Of a stretch of 51,726 nt of DNA, positions 1 to 6,975 are shown piece after piece; positions within the stretch are counted from its first letter, which is position 1; each line of letters starts with the position of its first letter. Position numbers and translations under genes: made by a program. The notes below the pieces were generated by a model. The model searched no databases, was not told where the DNA came from, and saw only the letters and a program-made list of their open reading frames with translations. Source of the stretch: Alphaproteobacteria bacterium (GTDB lineage Bacteria; Pseudomonadota; Alphaproteobacteria; RF32; CAG-239); the NCBI GenBank assembly GCA_028706255.1, contig JAQWBS010000009.1:1-51726 (forward strand), in the 5' to 3' direction.

Positions 1-1
1 T

Positions 2-1138
2 AAATCTAATTTTGTGAAATGTGAAAATGGTGGCGCAACTGGCGCTGATTCTTGCACTGATAGTGAAGGTGAGAAATTCTCAAGTTGCAAACAACTCACT
101 TGCTTTGACGGTGGATATCACATTACACCCCAAACAAATATGCATTGTTCAAAAATAACCTATGCAGGAAATAGTTGCTATAACTGTAATGATACTTGTG
201 CCAAAGCAGGATATTTTACAGAAACTCAATCAAGTCCTACAATTAGCTGCTCAACGCTATGGGTTTCTGATAAGCTATGTTATAAATGTTCTTTAGATTG
301 CTGGAAAGCTGGATATTCAGCTTCATATGAGAATCAATTCCCTTATGAAACAGTGTTTTTAGAGAATGGTGTTTGTTACAAAGATTGTCAAAGTGAAATC
401 AGAAGACTATATCCTAATCAATTTATTGATGGAAATCCGACTGCAGATAAGATTGGATATGCCCTCAGATGCAAAGGACAATCTGGAGGTCAAATTTCTG
501 GATTATCTTCCTCATATGGCTTATTGAAAAGACAATTATCCCGCAATAGCTTTACAGATATTCCACTCTGTATGCAGATTCCAAAGTGTCTTATAAATCT
601 TTCTCCTACTAGTTCTCAATCTTATAACTCTAGTATTTTGCCAGCTGCTTCATTGGAGGATTTTGATATAGAAATATATGACAACAAGGACAAAGGAATA
701 ATGTTTGATTCTAAAATTTTAATCAAAGAAACGGATTATATTGCAACAATTTTACCTGAAGCAGGTGATATGATAACACGCCATAAAGTTTCAAACTTAA
801 AAAACATATCGCTCACTCTCATGGATTATTCTTCGACAACAAAAACATTAATTCTTATTCCTGGAAGTTATATACTAACAATAGAAGGAGATGGAAAATT
901 CAATAATTATTATCTTAATAAGATTGATGTTAGTACTATATATAGTATTTTACTGACTGGAAATAAAAATGCGGGAGAATATACAGGGCAAAATGTTTAT
1001 AGTGTGCTTTATGTTAAGCCAGGGGCAACGCTAACGGTGGACCAACCAATTTGTGTTGATACTGCAGCAGGCGGACGAATCATCAATGAAGGAACAATTA
1101 ATGGAACAATTATAGAAAATTGTACAGATTATGAATGA
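2..1138 (+). CDS. Cysteine-rich secreted repeat protein, 5'-truncated by the window edge
   Basis: The frame is open to the first base, so the true start and any signal peptide lie outside the window. The visible part (about 379 residues) has 19 Cys, mostly in the first 160 residues, with repeated S-C-Y-x-C motifs such as NSCYNC, and CYKC followed by C-x-K-A-G-Y. The C-terminal half is Cys-poor, Ser/Thr/Asn-rich and probably beta-structured, and ends in a repetitive Gly/Asn/Thr stretch. The S-C-Y-x-C motif and the spacing of the preceding Cys residues resemble the cysteine-rich protein at 49611-50645, so I place it in the same family. It is probably exported and disulphide-bonded, but that is inference. 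A strong terminator follows. I do not recognise a characterised function. Confidence 0.75.
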   Translation, partial: KSNFVKCENGGATGADSCTDSEGEKFSSCKQLTCFDGGYHITPQTNMHCSKITYAGNSCYNCNDTCAKAGYFTETQSSPTISCSTLWVSDKLCYKCSLDCWKAGYSASYENQFPYETVFLENGVCYKDCQSEIRRLYPNQFIDGNPTADKIGYALRCKGQSGGQISGLSSSYGLLKRQLSRNSFTDIPLCMQIPKCLINLSPTSSQSYNSSILPAASLEDFDIEIYDNKDKGIMFDSKILIKETDYIATILPEAGDMITRHKVSNLKNISLTLMDYSSTTKTLILIPGSYILTIEGDGKFNNYYLNKIDVSTIYSILLTGNKNAGEYTGQNVYSVLYVKPGATLTVDQPICVDTAAGGRIINEGTINGTIIENCTDYE

Positions 1139-1175
1139 ACTATCCTTTAACTAATGTTCAAAAATAATTGGTCAT

Positions 1176-1214
1176 AAAAAAACACCACCCCATTATTGGA
1201 GTTGGTGTTTTTTT
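1176..1214 (+). terminator. Rho-independent terminator of the cysteine-rich gene
   Basis: The stem AAAAAAACACCA pairs with TGGTGTTTTTTT across a short loop and ends in a T run. It lies about 40 bases after the stop codon at 1138. Confidence 0.85.
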
Positions 1215-1288
1215 AAGGACTAAACAAATGTGCTTATATCCACATTCAGACTTGATTAATTTTAATTTAATCTGAGAGAAAAAAATAA

Positions 1289-1317
1289 TTGACAAGTCTT
1301 TTTTTTAATTTTAATCT
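1289..1317 (+). promoter_or_regulatory. Candidate sigma-70-type promoter for the structured leader
   Basis: A consensus TTGACA occurs at 1289-1294. A weak -10 (TAATCT, 1312-1317) follows at 17 bases. It sits downstream of the previous gene's terminator and would start a transcript near 1325, ahead of the small ORF at 1353. The -10 match is poor, so confidence is modest. Confidence 0.4.
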
Positions 1318-1352
1318 TTTTAATGAAATTTAATTTAAGGAAAAATTTTCAA

Positions 1353-1442
1353 ATGTTTAAGCGTAAGCCGATTTGTAATTATATGCGAATGATGCAGCTG
1401 GTCAATCAGACCAACGGCGCATTGTCGCACACAAATTTCTAA
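1353..1442 (+). CDS. Candidate 29-residue small ORF inside a folded leader
   Basis: ATG at 1353 is preceded by AAGGA about 11 bases upstream, and the frame runs 29 codons to TAA at 1440-1442. The peptide begins MFKRKPICNY and ends in GALSHTNF. Codons such as CTG, GTC, ACC, GGC, TCG and CAC are unusual beside the A/T-ending codons of neighbouring genes, so either the peptide or the RNA structure it overlaps appears constrained. It could be a leader peptide for the 80-codon gene at 1542, an independent small protein, or a chance frame through a structured RNA. I know of no matching family. Confidence 0.4.
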   Translation: MFKRKPICNYMRMMQLVNQTNGALSHTNF

Positions 1443-1508
1443 CGCTTACACCATCACATTTTTTATTTCTAGTTTCTAAGTTGGGGTTGTAAGTCAGGGC
1501 AGACCCCA
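1363..1508 (+). ncRNA. Nested hairpin region, possible small RNA or cis-regulatory leader
   Basis: This is the main content of the 403-base stretch between genes (1139-1541). Nested pairs are GTAAGC (1363-1368) with GCTTAC (1444-1449), ATTTGT (1371-1376) with ACAAAT (1431-1436), TGCGA (1384-1388) with TCGCA (1425-1429), ATG with CAT inside that, and a terminal hairpin TGGTC-AATCA-GACCA (1399-1413). A separate hairpin TGGGGT/ACCCCA lies at 1482-1508. No strong T run follows, so read-through into the gene at 1542 is expected. I do not see SRP, RNase P, tmRNA or 6S signatures. Confidence 0.45.
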
Positions 1509-1541
1509 TAAATTTTAGATTTTAAGAACAGGAATAAAAAA

Positions 1542-1784
1542 ATGAAACTTTCAAAAACAGCTCTCAAAAAACCAATCAGATCAAGAAAAGTTAGCCATGA
1601 ACTTTCTTTCAAAGAACTTGCCTTTGTTTATGAACACCTCAAAGACATCAATGGCACTGTTGCATTGAAAGCCTTAGATAAAGAACTTGCTTCTCTCGAC
1701 AAGCTTTATGTTGATTCCTTTGCCGAATTTGCAAAAGTGATTAAATCTTCCAGCAATGCGTATCAGGTTTTAAAGAAGCAATAA
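1542..1784 (+). CDS. Small basic hypothetical protein (80 aa)
   Basis: ATG is preceded by an AGGAA Shine-Dalgarno about 8 bases upstream. The protein is Lys/Leu/Ala-rich with no signal peptide or membrane segment. A basic N-terminal tail (to about residue 20) is followed by predicted helices. It has its own apparent promoter and long 5' leader (1325-1541) and a terminator immediately downstream, so it is probably monocistronic. I do not recognise a family. Its small size, charge and separate transcription would fit a nucleic-acid-binding or regulatory protein, but nothing in the sequence proves this. Confidence 0.6.
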   Translation: MKLSKTALKKPIRSRKVSHELSFKELAFVYEHLKDINGTVALKALDKELASLDKLYVDSFAEFAKVIKSSSNAYQVLKKQ

Positions 1785-1796
1785 ACTTATAACAAA

Positions 1797-1829
1797 AAAA
1801 AGAGGCTCCCGTTAAGGAGCTCTCTTTTA
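1797..1829. terminator. Bidirectional terminator between convergent genes
   Basis: AAAAGAG-GCTCC pairs with GGAGCTCTCTTTT with a one-base bulge. A runs on one side and T runs on the other let it serve both the rightward gene ending at 1784 and the leftward gene ending at 1838. Confidence 0.8.
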
Positions 1830-1837
1830 TATGGTTT

Positions 1838-2467
1838 TCAACCTTCAAATGGAAAGTCAAGTTGGTTTCTTTTCTCAAGAAGAAGATTGAGATGCTTTGT
1901 CAACTTTTGAATATCATTTCTGACATTTGCAATTTCTGGCAAATATTTAATCTCGACATCTGCTTTCTTATCCGCTTCAAAAACAAAAAGAGGAGCTGAA
2001 CACCCTTTCTCTGTTTGTTTATTAAAGCTTTCAAAAGAGGCTGTAAATTCTTTTGTATAGTAATTCAGCCTTCGTAACAGACAATCCACTCTCTCAACAT
2101 ATTCCACAGGAGAGACAGAAGTGCTTGAAGCAGGATAGGCTTTATAAGTAAGAAAACTCATATAAATATCCTTAACAGCTAAGTTCAAATCCACCGATGT
2201 TAAAAATGTCGAAAAAGAATGATAATATTCCGTTTCTTCTTTTGTCAGGTCTTCATTCTTTTGCATTTTTTCCAAGCCTTCGCAAGCCATGTATAAATAC
2301 GTCAGAACTTCACGACACCAAGAGCCAAAATCAGCATGATAATTTTTTACCACACTTGCTTGTTTTCTCAGTTTTTTCCAATAAAAATAGTTGGGTAAAA
2401 CATTTGATAACGTCACAAGAATGGCAAGGATGCCAATAAGTACGACAAGAAATCTTAGAATTTCCAT
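1838..2467 (-). CDS. Hypothetical single-pass membrane protein (209 aa)
   Basis: One hydrophobic N-terminal segment (about residues 5-28) is followed by a Lys/Arg-rich stretch, suggesting an inner-membrane anchor with the soluble domain in the cytoplasm. The rest is largely helical and acidic, with likely coiled-coil character near the C-terminus (the NDIQKLTKHLNLLLEKRNQL region). It has no catalytic motif that I can see. It stands alone, facing the terminator at 1797-1829, and has an AT-rich upstream region. No family is recognised. Confidence 0.55.
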   Translation of the reverse strand: MEILRFLVVLIGILAILVTLSNVLPNYFYWKKLRKQASVVKNYHADFGSWCREVLTYLYMACEGLEKMQKNEDLTKEETEYYHSFSTFLTSVDLNLAVKDIYMSFLTYKAYPASSTSVSPVEYVERVDCLLRRLNYYTKEFTASFESFNKQTEKGCSAPLFVFEADKKADVEIKYLPEIANVRNDIQKLTKHLNLLLEKRNQLDFPFEG

Positions 2468-2567
2468 AATTTTTAAGTTTTTAAGTTAATAATGATTAAT
2501 AATTTTATTTGTTGTCATTATATCACTCATAAATCTTTTTGCAAGTATTTTGTCTAATTTTACGCAA

Positions 2568-2594
2568 AACAAAAGACGTTCAAAATTGAACGTC
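2568..2594 (-). terminator. Terminator of the gene at 2616-2921
   Basis: GACGTTCAA (2575-2583) and TTGAACGTC (2586-2594) form a perfect 9-bp stem. Read leftwards it is followed by TTTTGTTTTG. Confidence 0.75.
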
Positions 2595-2615
2595 CATTTT
2601 TGTTTTTTAAAAGAG

Positions 2616-2921
2616 TTAGACCGAGATGCACTCTAGTTCATATTCTTCTTCAAGCCCTTTTGTTATCTCATCAAGATAGTCCTTGGGGTCGGTACGTGAC
2701 GGCAGTTTGCAGCAGTCAATAAACTTTCTGAAATGTGATGATAGTTCAGGAAATTGTGCGGCAACCTCATTAGAAATGTTACAACTAATTAAACGAGCAC
2801 GGTAAGTTGAAACATTTTTACCAACAATCTGACCAACTGCTTCTGCAAATCTTTCTTCACCTAAAAGTACTTTTCCTGAAACTAAGCAAAATAAATCTTT
2901 AGTTCTAACTTTCGTTTTCAT
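2616..2921 (-). CDS. Small hypothetical protein, possibly DUF7736-like
   Basis: A 101-residue soluble protein. Residues about 6-45 (TKDLFCLVSGKVLL, then a VGQIVGKNVSTY stretch) loosely recall the DUF7736 pattern in which a 'TGKLL' strand is followed by a helix and a membrane-unrelated core; this is a weak resemblance from memory. The C-terminus is acidic. No obvious Shine-Dalgarno precedes the ATG; instead a perfect 16-bp hairpin lies 19-54 bases upstream (2940-2975). It is followed by its own terminator. A DNA-binding autoregulator is possible but unproven. Confidence 0.5.
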   Translation of the reverse strand: MKTKVRTKDLFCLVSGKVLLGEERFAEAVGQIVGKNVSTYRARLISCNISNEVAAQFPELSSHFRKFIDCCKLPSRTDPKDYLDEITKGLEEEYELECISV

Positions 2922-2939
2922 GACAATATAATTTAAATG

Positions 2940-2975
2940 TTAATAATAGTGTTTATCCCTAAACACTATTATTAA
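2940..2975. repeat. Perfect 16-bp palindrome in front of a small gene
   Basis: TTAATAATAGTGTTTA (2940-2955) is the exact reverse complement of 2960-2975, leaving a 4-base loop. It lies between the leftward gene ending at 3020 and the start of the leftward gene at 2921. No T run follows on either strand, so it is a poor terminator. It may be an operator, or a 5'-UTR hairpin of the gene at 2616-2921. Confidence 0.7.
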
Positions 2976-3019
2976 ACCCTAACAAACTCAACAAAAAATG
3001 TGGTAATTAACAGCTTTTT

Positions 3020-3634
3020 TTATTCAATGCAGCAATCAACAGCTTTTTTTACAAAAGCTTTCATTTTTGCCAAAGCACCACCTGCTTTTTCATCTTCAAT
3101 TTTTACAGTTTTTGCTTCTGTTTTAACTTCAGATTTGACGTCCGCATTGGCAAAAGCTTTCTCAGCCTTAAGGGTTGCTTTCTTCACATCTTCTGTTTTG
3201 TCTTCAATCCACTTAACCTCTTCAATGTTAAGCATATTCATATTCAAACCCCAGAACAAACAATACATATCATAAGCTTTGTTAAACAAACTATATGCTT
3301 CTTCATGATTACCCCAGCTTTGTTGCTTTGTGCCAACTTCCATCAAACGCATTGAAGTTGCCAACAAGTGTTTTGAAATGCACCAAACTTCGCCTTCATA
3401 TTTCGGAATCACTGTTTGCATCAAATTTTTTCTGGTTTCACGAACATCTTCAATTAAGTCATAATATGATGTCTTACCAGTTTTTGCCCCTGAAAAAACC
3501 AAATGTTCTTCAATGGAAATCAAGTTCATAATTGCAATTGTTAAATCTTGATCAGAAGACAAGTCTTTGGGATTAACCTTTTTTGAACTATCAATTTGCT
3601 CAACAAATTCTTTTAAATTTTCAGCTTTTTTCAT
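3020..3634 (-). CDS. Conserved helical protein of unknown function (204 aa)
   Basis: A soluble helix-rich protein. The central block (about residues 50-105, containing KTGKTSYYDLIEDVRETRK and CISKHLLATSMRLMEVG) reads as a conserved core and resembles uncharacterised proteins I recall from Patescibacteria, but I cannot verify this here. The C-terminal 60 residues are Lys/Ala/Glu-rich, ending with CC near the terminus. It follows the cysteine-bearing membrane protein at 3646-4173 by 11 bases and the SulP transporter upstream of that, suggesting a three-gene operon. Its function is unknown; a cytoplasmic partner of the membrane protein is a reasonable guess. Confidence 0.6.
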   Translation of the reverse strand: MKKAENLKEFVEQIDSSKKVNPKDLSSDQDLTIAIMNLISIEEHLVFSGAKTGKTSYYDLIEDVRETRKNLMQTVIPKYEGEVWCISKHLLATSMRLMEVGTKQQSWGNHEEAYSLFNKAYDMYCLFWGLNMNMLNIEEVKWIEDKTEDVKKATLKAEKAFANADVKSEVKTEAKTVKIEDEKAGGALAKMKAFVKKAVDCCIE

Positions 3635-3645
3635 TTTAAATTCTC

Positions 3646-4173
3646 CTAAAAGCCAAGCACATCAGCAGCATTGCTGATTTTATAGTAGTTAAAAATAAAG
3701 CTTAAAACAAGCAAAGTACCAACTGGCAAAGCAACTTTTTCAAAGGGAAAATGTGCACGTCCGCCATTTTTTGCTTTCATCCATTGATAAAAATCGGAAG
3801 GAAGAATAAAACCTAAAGCCCCAACAATTACACTAAAAAGAAAAGGATCAAGATAGAAAATCAAAATTGGTTTTGGTGCATATGCCATTTGAGAAACATA
3901 CATAAACCCAATCATTGCCACAGAGCCCCAAACAGAGATAAACTTTCTGCCCCAGAAATTGATATTTTTCTTTTCAAACCATTTCAACATCCAAAAGCCA
4001 AGAAGGGTTAAAAGCGCTCCTGCCCAAACCCCAACCACACAATCATCAACACCTAGACGACGGGCAACTTCGAGTGAAGCCCCAACGGCAACCGTGCAGA
4101 CGGCACAAGCAGGGTTCGCAAAAGCCTCTGTTGTCAAAACCAAGACAGCCAATAAGCAGACAAGTGAAAACAT
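3646..4173 (-). CDS. Multi-pass membrane protein with N-terminal CxxC (175 aa)
   Basis: A signal-like hydrophobic N-terminus (residues 1-19) leads to PACAVC (Cys23, Cys26) and a third Cys at 45 (GVDDC). About four hydrophobic segments follow. The pattern of a CxxC next to 'TVAVGA...LGVDD..VG.W.G' recalls a family of uncharacterised membrane proteins that I have seen in diverse bacteria. The Cys residues would face the outside or the membrane boundary and could bind metal or be redox-active (inference). It sits 40 bases after sulP and 11 before the helical protein, so is probably cotranscribed with both. Confidence 0.6.
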   Translation of the reverse strand: MFSLVCLLAVLVLTTEAFANPACAVCTVAVGASLEVARRLGVDDCVVGVWAGALLTLLGFWMLKWFEKKNINFWGRKFISVWGSVAMIGFMYVSQMAYAPKPILIFYLDPFLFSVIVGALGFILPSDFYQWMKAKNGGRAHFPFEKVALPVGTLLVLSFIFNYYKISNAADVLGF

Positions 4174-4213
4174 TAATAATCTCCCTTTAATTTACATCTA
4201 TGAACAAAGTAGA

Positions 4214-5992
4214 TTAAATCAACTCATTAATCAACAATTTTATGTCTTTTTCATCAGGTTCTTTGGTTTCTCCTTCTTTCTCAAGTTCACGGATATATTT
4301 CTTGGCAATATTAACCGCATTCTCAAAAGTTGAAGCTTGGGAAATGTCTTTATAAAGCCCTGCATGTTTCAAAATTGGAATCAAAACACGTTGTGGCTGT
4401 TTTCTGATGTGTGAAAAAATGATTTTTGTGTCATATTCCTTCAATCTTTTCAAAAACTCAACCAGAGCATTTGCCCCGCTGGCATCAACCACATTCACAC
4501 GTGACATTCTCAAAATTAAAACTTTCGGCGGGTTAATTGTTTTGAAAAAACCTGCAATTGTTGAAGCTGCTCCAAAGAAAAGAGGGCCTGAAAAACGAAT
4601 TGACATCACCCCTTTTCTAGATAACTTCTCATCAATATCCGACCCTTTAACTTCATATCCTTGACGATAAACCTCCATGGCATCATCGGCTTCCACTTCA
4701 ACCTCTTCACTCATTGAGTGCATAAAGATAATGCTTGAAAGAATGAAACCAATACTGATTGCAACGTTTAAATCTACAAATACGGTTAAAAAGAAAGTTG
4801 AAAGTAAGACCCATCTATCTCCTCTTGCCCCACTCAAAATTTGATAAAACTTATTAAACCCAAACATATTATATGCAATCAAAGTCAAAACGACCGCCAA
4901 TGCTGCTAGTGGAATATATTTTGAAATTGGGGACAACAGGAGCATAAAAAGCAATAAGAAGACAGATTGCAAAATGCCTGAAACAGGAGAATATGCTTTT
5001 GCCTTATAGTTCGCAGTAGTACGAGCAACCGCACCTGTTGCTGGCAATCCGATGAAAGCAGCAGAAGCAATGGTTGCAATTCCGCCTGCAATAATTTCTG
5101 CATTCGGATTGTGGTTATCACCACTAATTCCGTCAATTACTGTTGCACTGAGCAAGGATTCAACTGCCGTCAAAAAAGCAATTGTCAAAGCACTTGGGAA
5201 AACACGTAAAGCTAATTCTAAATTAAATTCAGGAAACTCAGGTTTCGGCAAAAACAAAGGAAGGCTGCCAAACTTGTTGCCAATTGTGTCAACTTCAATT
5301 TTAAAAGCTGCAAAAGCAATAACTAAAACAGTTGCCAATGCCAAACCTACTAAATATGCTGGAAGTTTAACTTTTCTAATTTCAATAAAGAAAATCACCC
5401 CAAAAGTGAGTAAAGAAATGATAATTGAAGCGAGGCTATATTGACCTTTAGATGCAAAATAAGCTTGCCATTTTGGTAAAATTTCGGCAGGAACATCCGT
5501 CATTTCCAATCCAAACAAGTCTTTAATTTGTGTTGAGAAAAGTAAAATTGCAATACCTGAAGTTAATCCAATAATAACTGGAAAGGGAATATATTTAACA
5601 TAATTTCCAAGTCTTAGAAACCCAGCAACCAGCAAAATAATTCCCGCAATCATCATCGCCATTAGCAAGCCAGAATATTGATGTTGTTGAATAATGTTGA
5701 AAATGATAATCACAAACGCGCCTGTCGGACCGCCAATTTGATAACGACTTCCGCCAAACAAAGAGATGAAAAAGCCCGCAACAATCGCCGTATATAACCC
5801 TTGTGCAGGTGAGACCCCTGAAGCAATAGCAAAAGCCATTGCCAATGGCAACGAAATGATTGCAACCGTTAACCCTGCTGCCACGTCTCTTTTGAAATGT
5901 TCACGACTATAACCCAATCTAACAATTTCGTAGAGCTTTGGGGCAAAATTATTTCCATAAAAGGTAAAAAATCTTTTCACAAAATCAAACAT
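4214..5992 (-). CDS. SulP/SLC26-family anion transporter with STAS domain
   Basis: Inner-membrane transporter for sulphate or another anion such as bicarbonate. The N-terminal region has the SulP signature (RDVAAGLTVAIISLPLAMAF, then GVSPAQGLYTAIVAG and GGSRYQIGGPTGAF), with about 12 membrane segments to residue ~430. A C-terminal STAS domain follows (VLILRMSRVNVVDASGANAL). I chose the ATG at 5992, which has GGAGA about 11 bases upstream. The upstream TTG at 6010 lies inside that region. Length is typical. Two small genes follow closely and are probably in the same transcript. Substrate cannot be read from sequence. Confidence 0.92.
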   Translation of the reverse strand: MFDFVKRFFTFYGNNFAPKLYEIVRLGYSREHFKRDVAAGLTVAIISLPLAMAFAIASGVSPAQGLYTAIVAGFFISLFGGSRYQIGGPTGAFVIIIFNIIQQHQYSGLLMAMMIAGIILLVAGFLRLGNYVKYIPFPVIIGLTSGIAILLFSTQIKDLFGLEMTDVPAEILPKWQAYFASKGQYSLASIIISLLTFGVIFFIEIRKVKLPAYLVGLALATVLVIAFAAFKIEVDTIGNKFGSLPLFLPKPEFPEFNLELALRVFPSALTIAFLTAVESLLSATVIDGISGDNHNPNAEIIAGGIATIASAAFIGLPATGAVARTTANYKAKAYSPVSGILQSVFLLLFMLLLSPISKYIPLAALAVVLTLIAYNMFGFNKFYQILSGARGDRWVLLSTFFLTVFVDLNVAISIGFILSSIIFMHSMSEEVEVEADDAMEVYRQGYEVKGSDIDEKLSRKGVMSIRFSGPLFFGAASTIAGFFKTINPPKVLILRMSRVNVVDASGANALVEFLKRLKEYDTKIIFSHIRKQPQRVLIPILKHAGLYKDISQASTFENAVNIAKKYIRELEKEGETKEPDEKDIKLLINELI

Positions 5993-6097
5993 CTTTCTCA
6001 ACTTCTCCAATTAACATAAAAAAACACAATAAAAAAATACCATTTATAACATATGAATACATATACTATAAATAGTAGCCACTTTAAAGATTAACCT

Positions 6098-6124
6098 AAG
6101 TATTATATATAACATATAATACTT
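6098..6124. repeat. 10-bp AT-rich palindrome upstream of sulP
   Basis: AAGTATTATA (6098-6107) pairs with TATAATACTT (6115-6124) over a 7-base loop. It lies in the 160-base gap between the merR terminator and the sulP start, so it could be an operator. A shorter palindrome TACTAT-AA-ATAGTA lies close by, near 6064-6077. Confidence 0.45.
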
Positions 6125-6145
6125 ATATCTTGTTTATAAAACGTT

Positions 6146-6173
6146 AAAAAAATAAACCAGAGGGCTCTGATTT
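6146..6173 (-). terminator. Terminator of the ihfA-merR end of the lipid cluster
   Basis: Read leftwards, AAATCAGAG pairs with CTCTGGTTT (one G-U pair), followed by ATTTTTTT. The stem overlaps the stop codon of the merR-family gene by two bases. Confidence 0.75.
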
Positions 6174-6576
6174 ATATTTTTTTGACAATGTCTTCAAGTT
6201 GGCTTTTGACTGTTTTCAGCTCTGAAAGCAAACAGCTGAAAACTTTGCGACTGCCTTCATCAAGTTCTGGTCTATCTTCTATCATTTCAATTAAATCTTT
6301 TTGAATTTCCTCACCAACGATGGCTTTCACACCTCTTTCTTTTAAAAGAATCTGCACGCCTTCAATGGTATATCTCTCATCATAAAGATAATATTTAATT
6401 TTAGATAGAAGCTCGACATCATCAGGACGATAATAACGTCGACCACCACTTCTTTTCATTGGTTTGATTTGAGAAAATTTACTTTCCCAAAACCTCAAAA
6501 CATGGGTTGCAATGCCTAGTTCCTCTGCAACTTCAGAAATTGTTCTAAAGGCTGATTTCGGTTTATTTACAACCAT
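6172..6576 (-). CDS. MerR-family transcriptional regulator (134 aa)
   Basis: A winged-helix MerR DNA-binding domain occupies residues about 11-80: [20 protein letters not shown] is the recognition helix region, then [18 protein letters not shown], and the '[10 protein letters not shown]' segment. The short C-terminus is helical with no metal-binding Cys, so it is not a metal-sensing MerR. It lies 14 bases after ihfA, an arrangement common in alphaproteobacteria, where this gene is annotated only as MerR family. Its target is unknown. Confidence 0.9.
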   Translation of the reverse strand: MVVNKPKSAFRTISEVAEELGIATHVLRFWESKFSQIKPMKRSGGRRYYRPDDVELLSKIKYYLYDERYTIEGVQILLKERGVKAIVGEEIQKDLIEMIEDRPELDEGSRKVFSCLLSELKTVKSQLEDIVKKI

Positions 6577-6590
6577 ATTTCTTCTTTCTT

Positions 6591-6875
6591 TTAAGCGTTA
6601 ATTATCTTTCTCATTGTTTGAGAAGGCTTAAATGAAATGACGCGGCGTTCAGAAATTTCTGCTTCAACACCAGTCTTTGGGTTTCTGCCAACTCTTGGTT
6701 TTTTATCTCTTAAAGAAAGTGTGCCAAAAGATGACAATTTTACATCATTTCCACTAACAAGTTCTTGAACAATTTCATCTAAAACATTGTCTAAAATGTC
6801 GCTTGCATCTTTTCTGGATAGTCCAACTTCTTTACAAATAACATCTGCTACATCTGCGCGCGTAACGGTTTTCAT
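6591..6875 (-). CDS. ihfA: Integration host factor subunit alpha
   Basis: A 94-residue HU/IHF-fold DNA-bending protein. It starts [13 protein letters not shown], continues with [12 protein letters not shown], and carries the signature [20 protein letters not shown], whose arm Pro intercalates and kinks DNA. IHF alpha forms a heterodimer with IHF beta (not in this window) and works in replication, recombination and promoter architecture. Its place after fabH and before a MerR-family gene is the normal alphaproteobacterial order and supports alpha rather than HU. Confidence 0.93.
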   Translation of the reverse strand: MKTVTRADVADVICKEVGLSRKDASDILDNVLDEIVQELVSGNDVKLSSFGTLSLRDKKPRVGRNPKTGVEAEISERRVISFKPSQTMRKIINA

Positions 6876-6975
6876 TTTAACTCCTCTAATTTAACTATAA
6901 ATATTACTCTTTTATGAAAACTACAATATTATGAGACGAAAAACAAGTCTCTATAATAAGTTGTTATAAATTTTT

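Noticed and set aside
1363-1449. Integron attC site
   Set aside because: The expected RYYYAAC and GTTRRRY core boxes are not present at the ends, and there is no integrase in the window.
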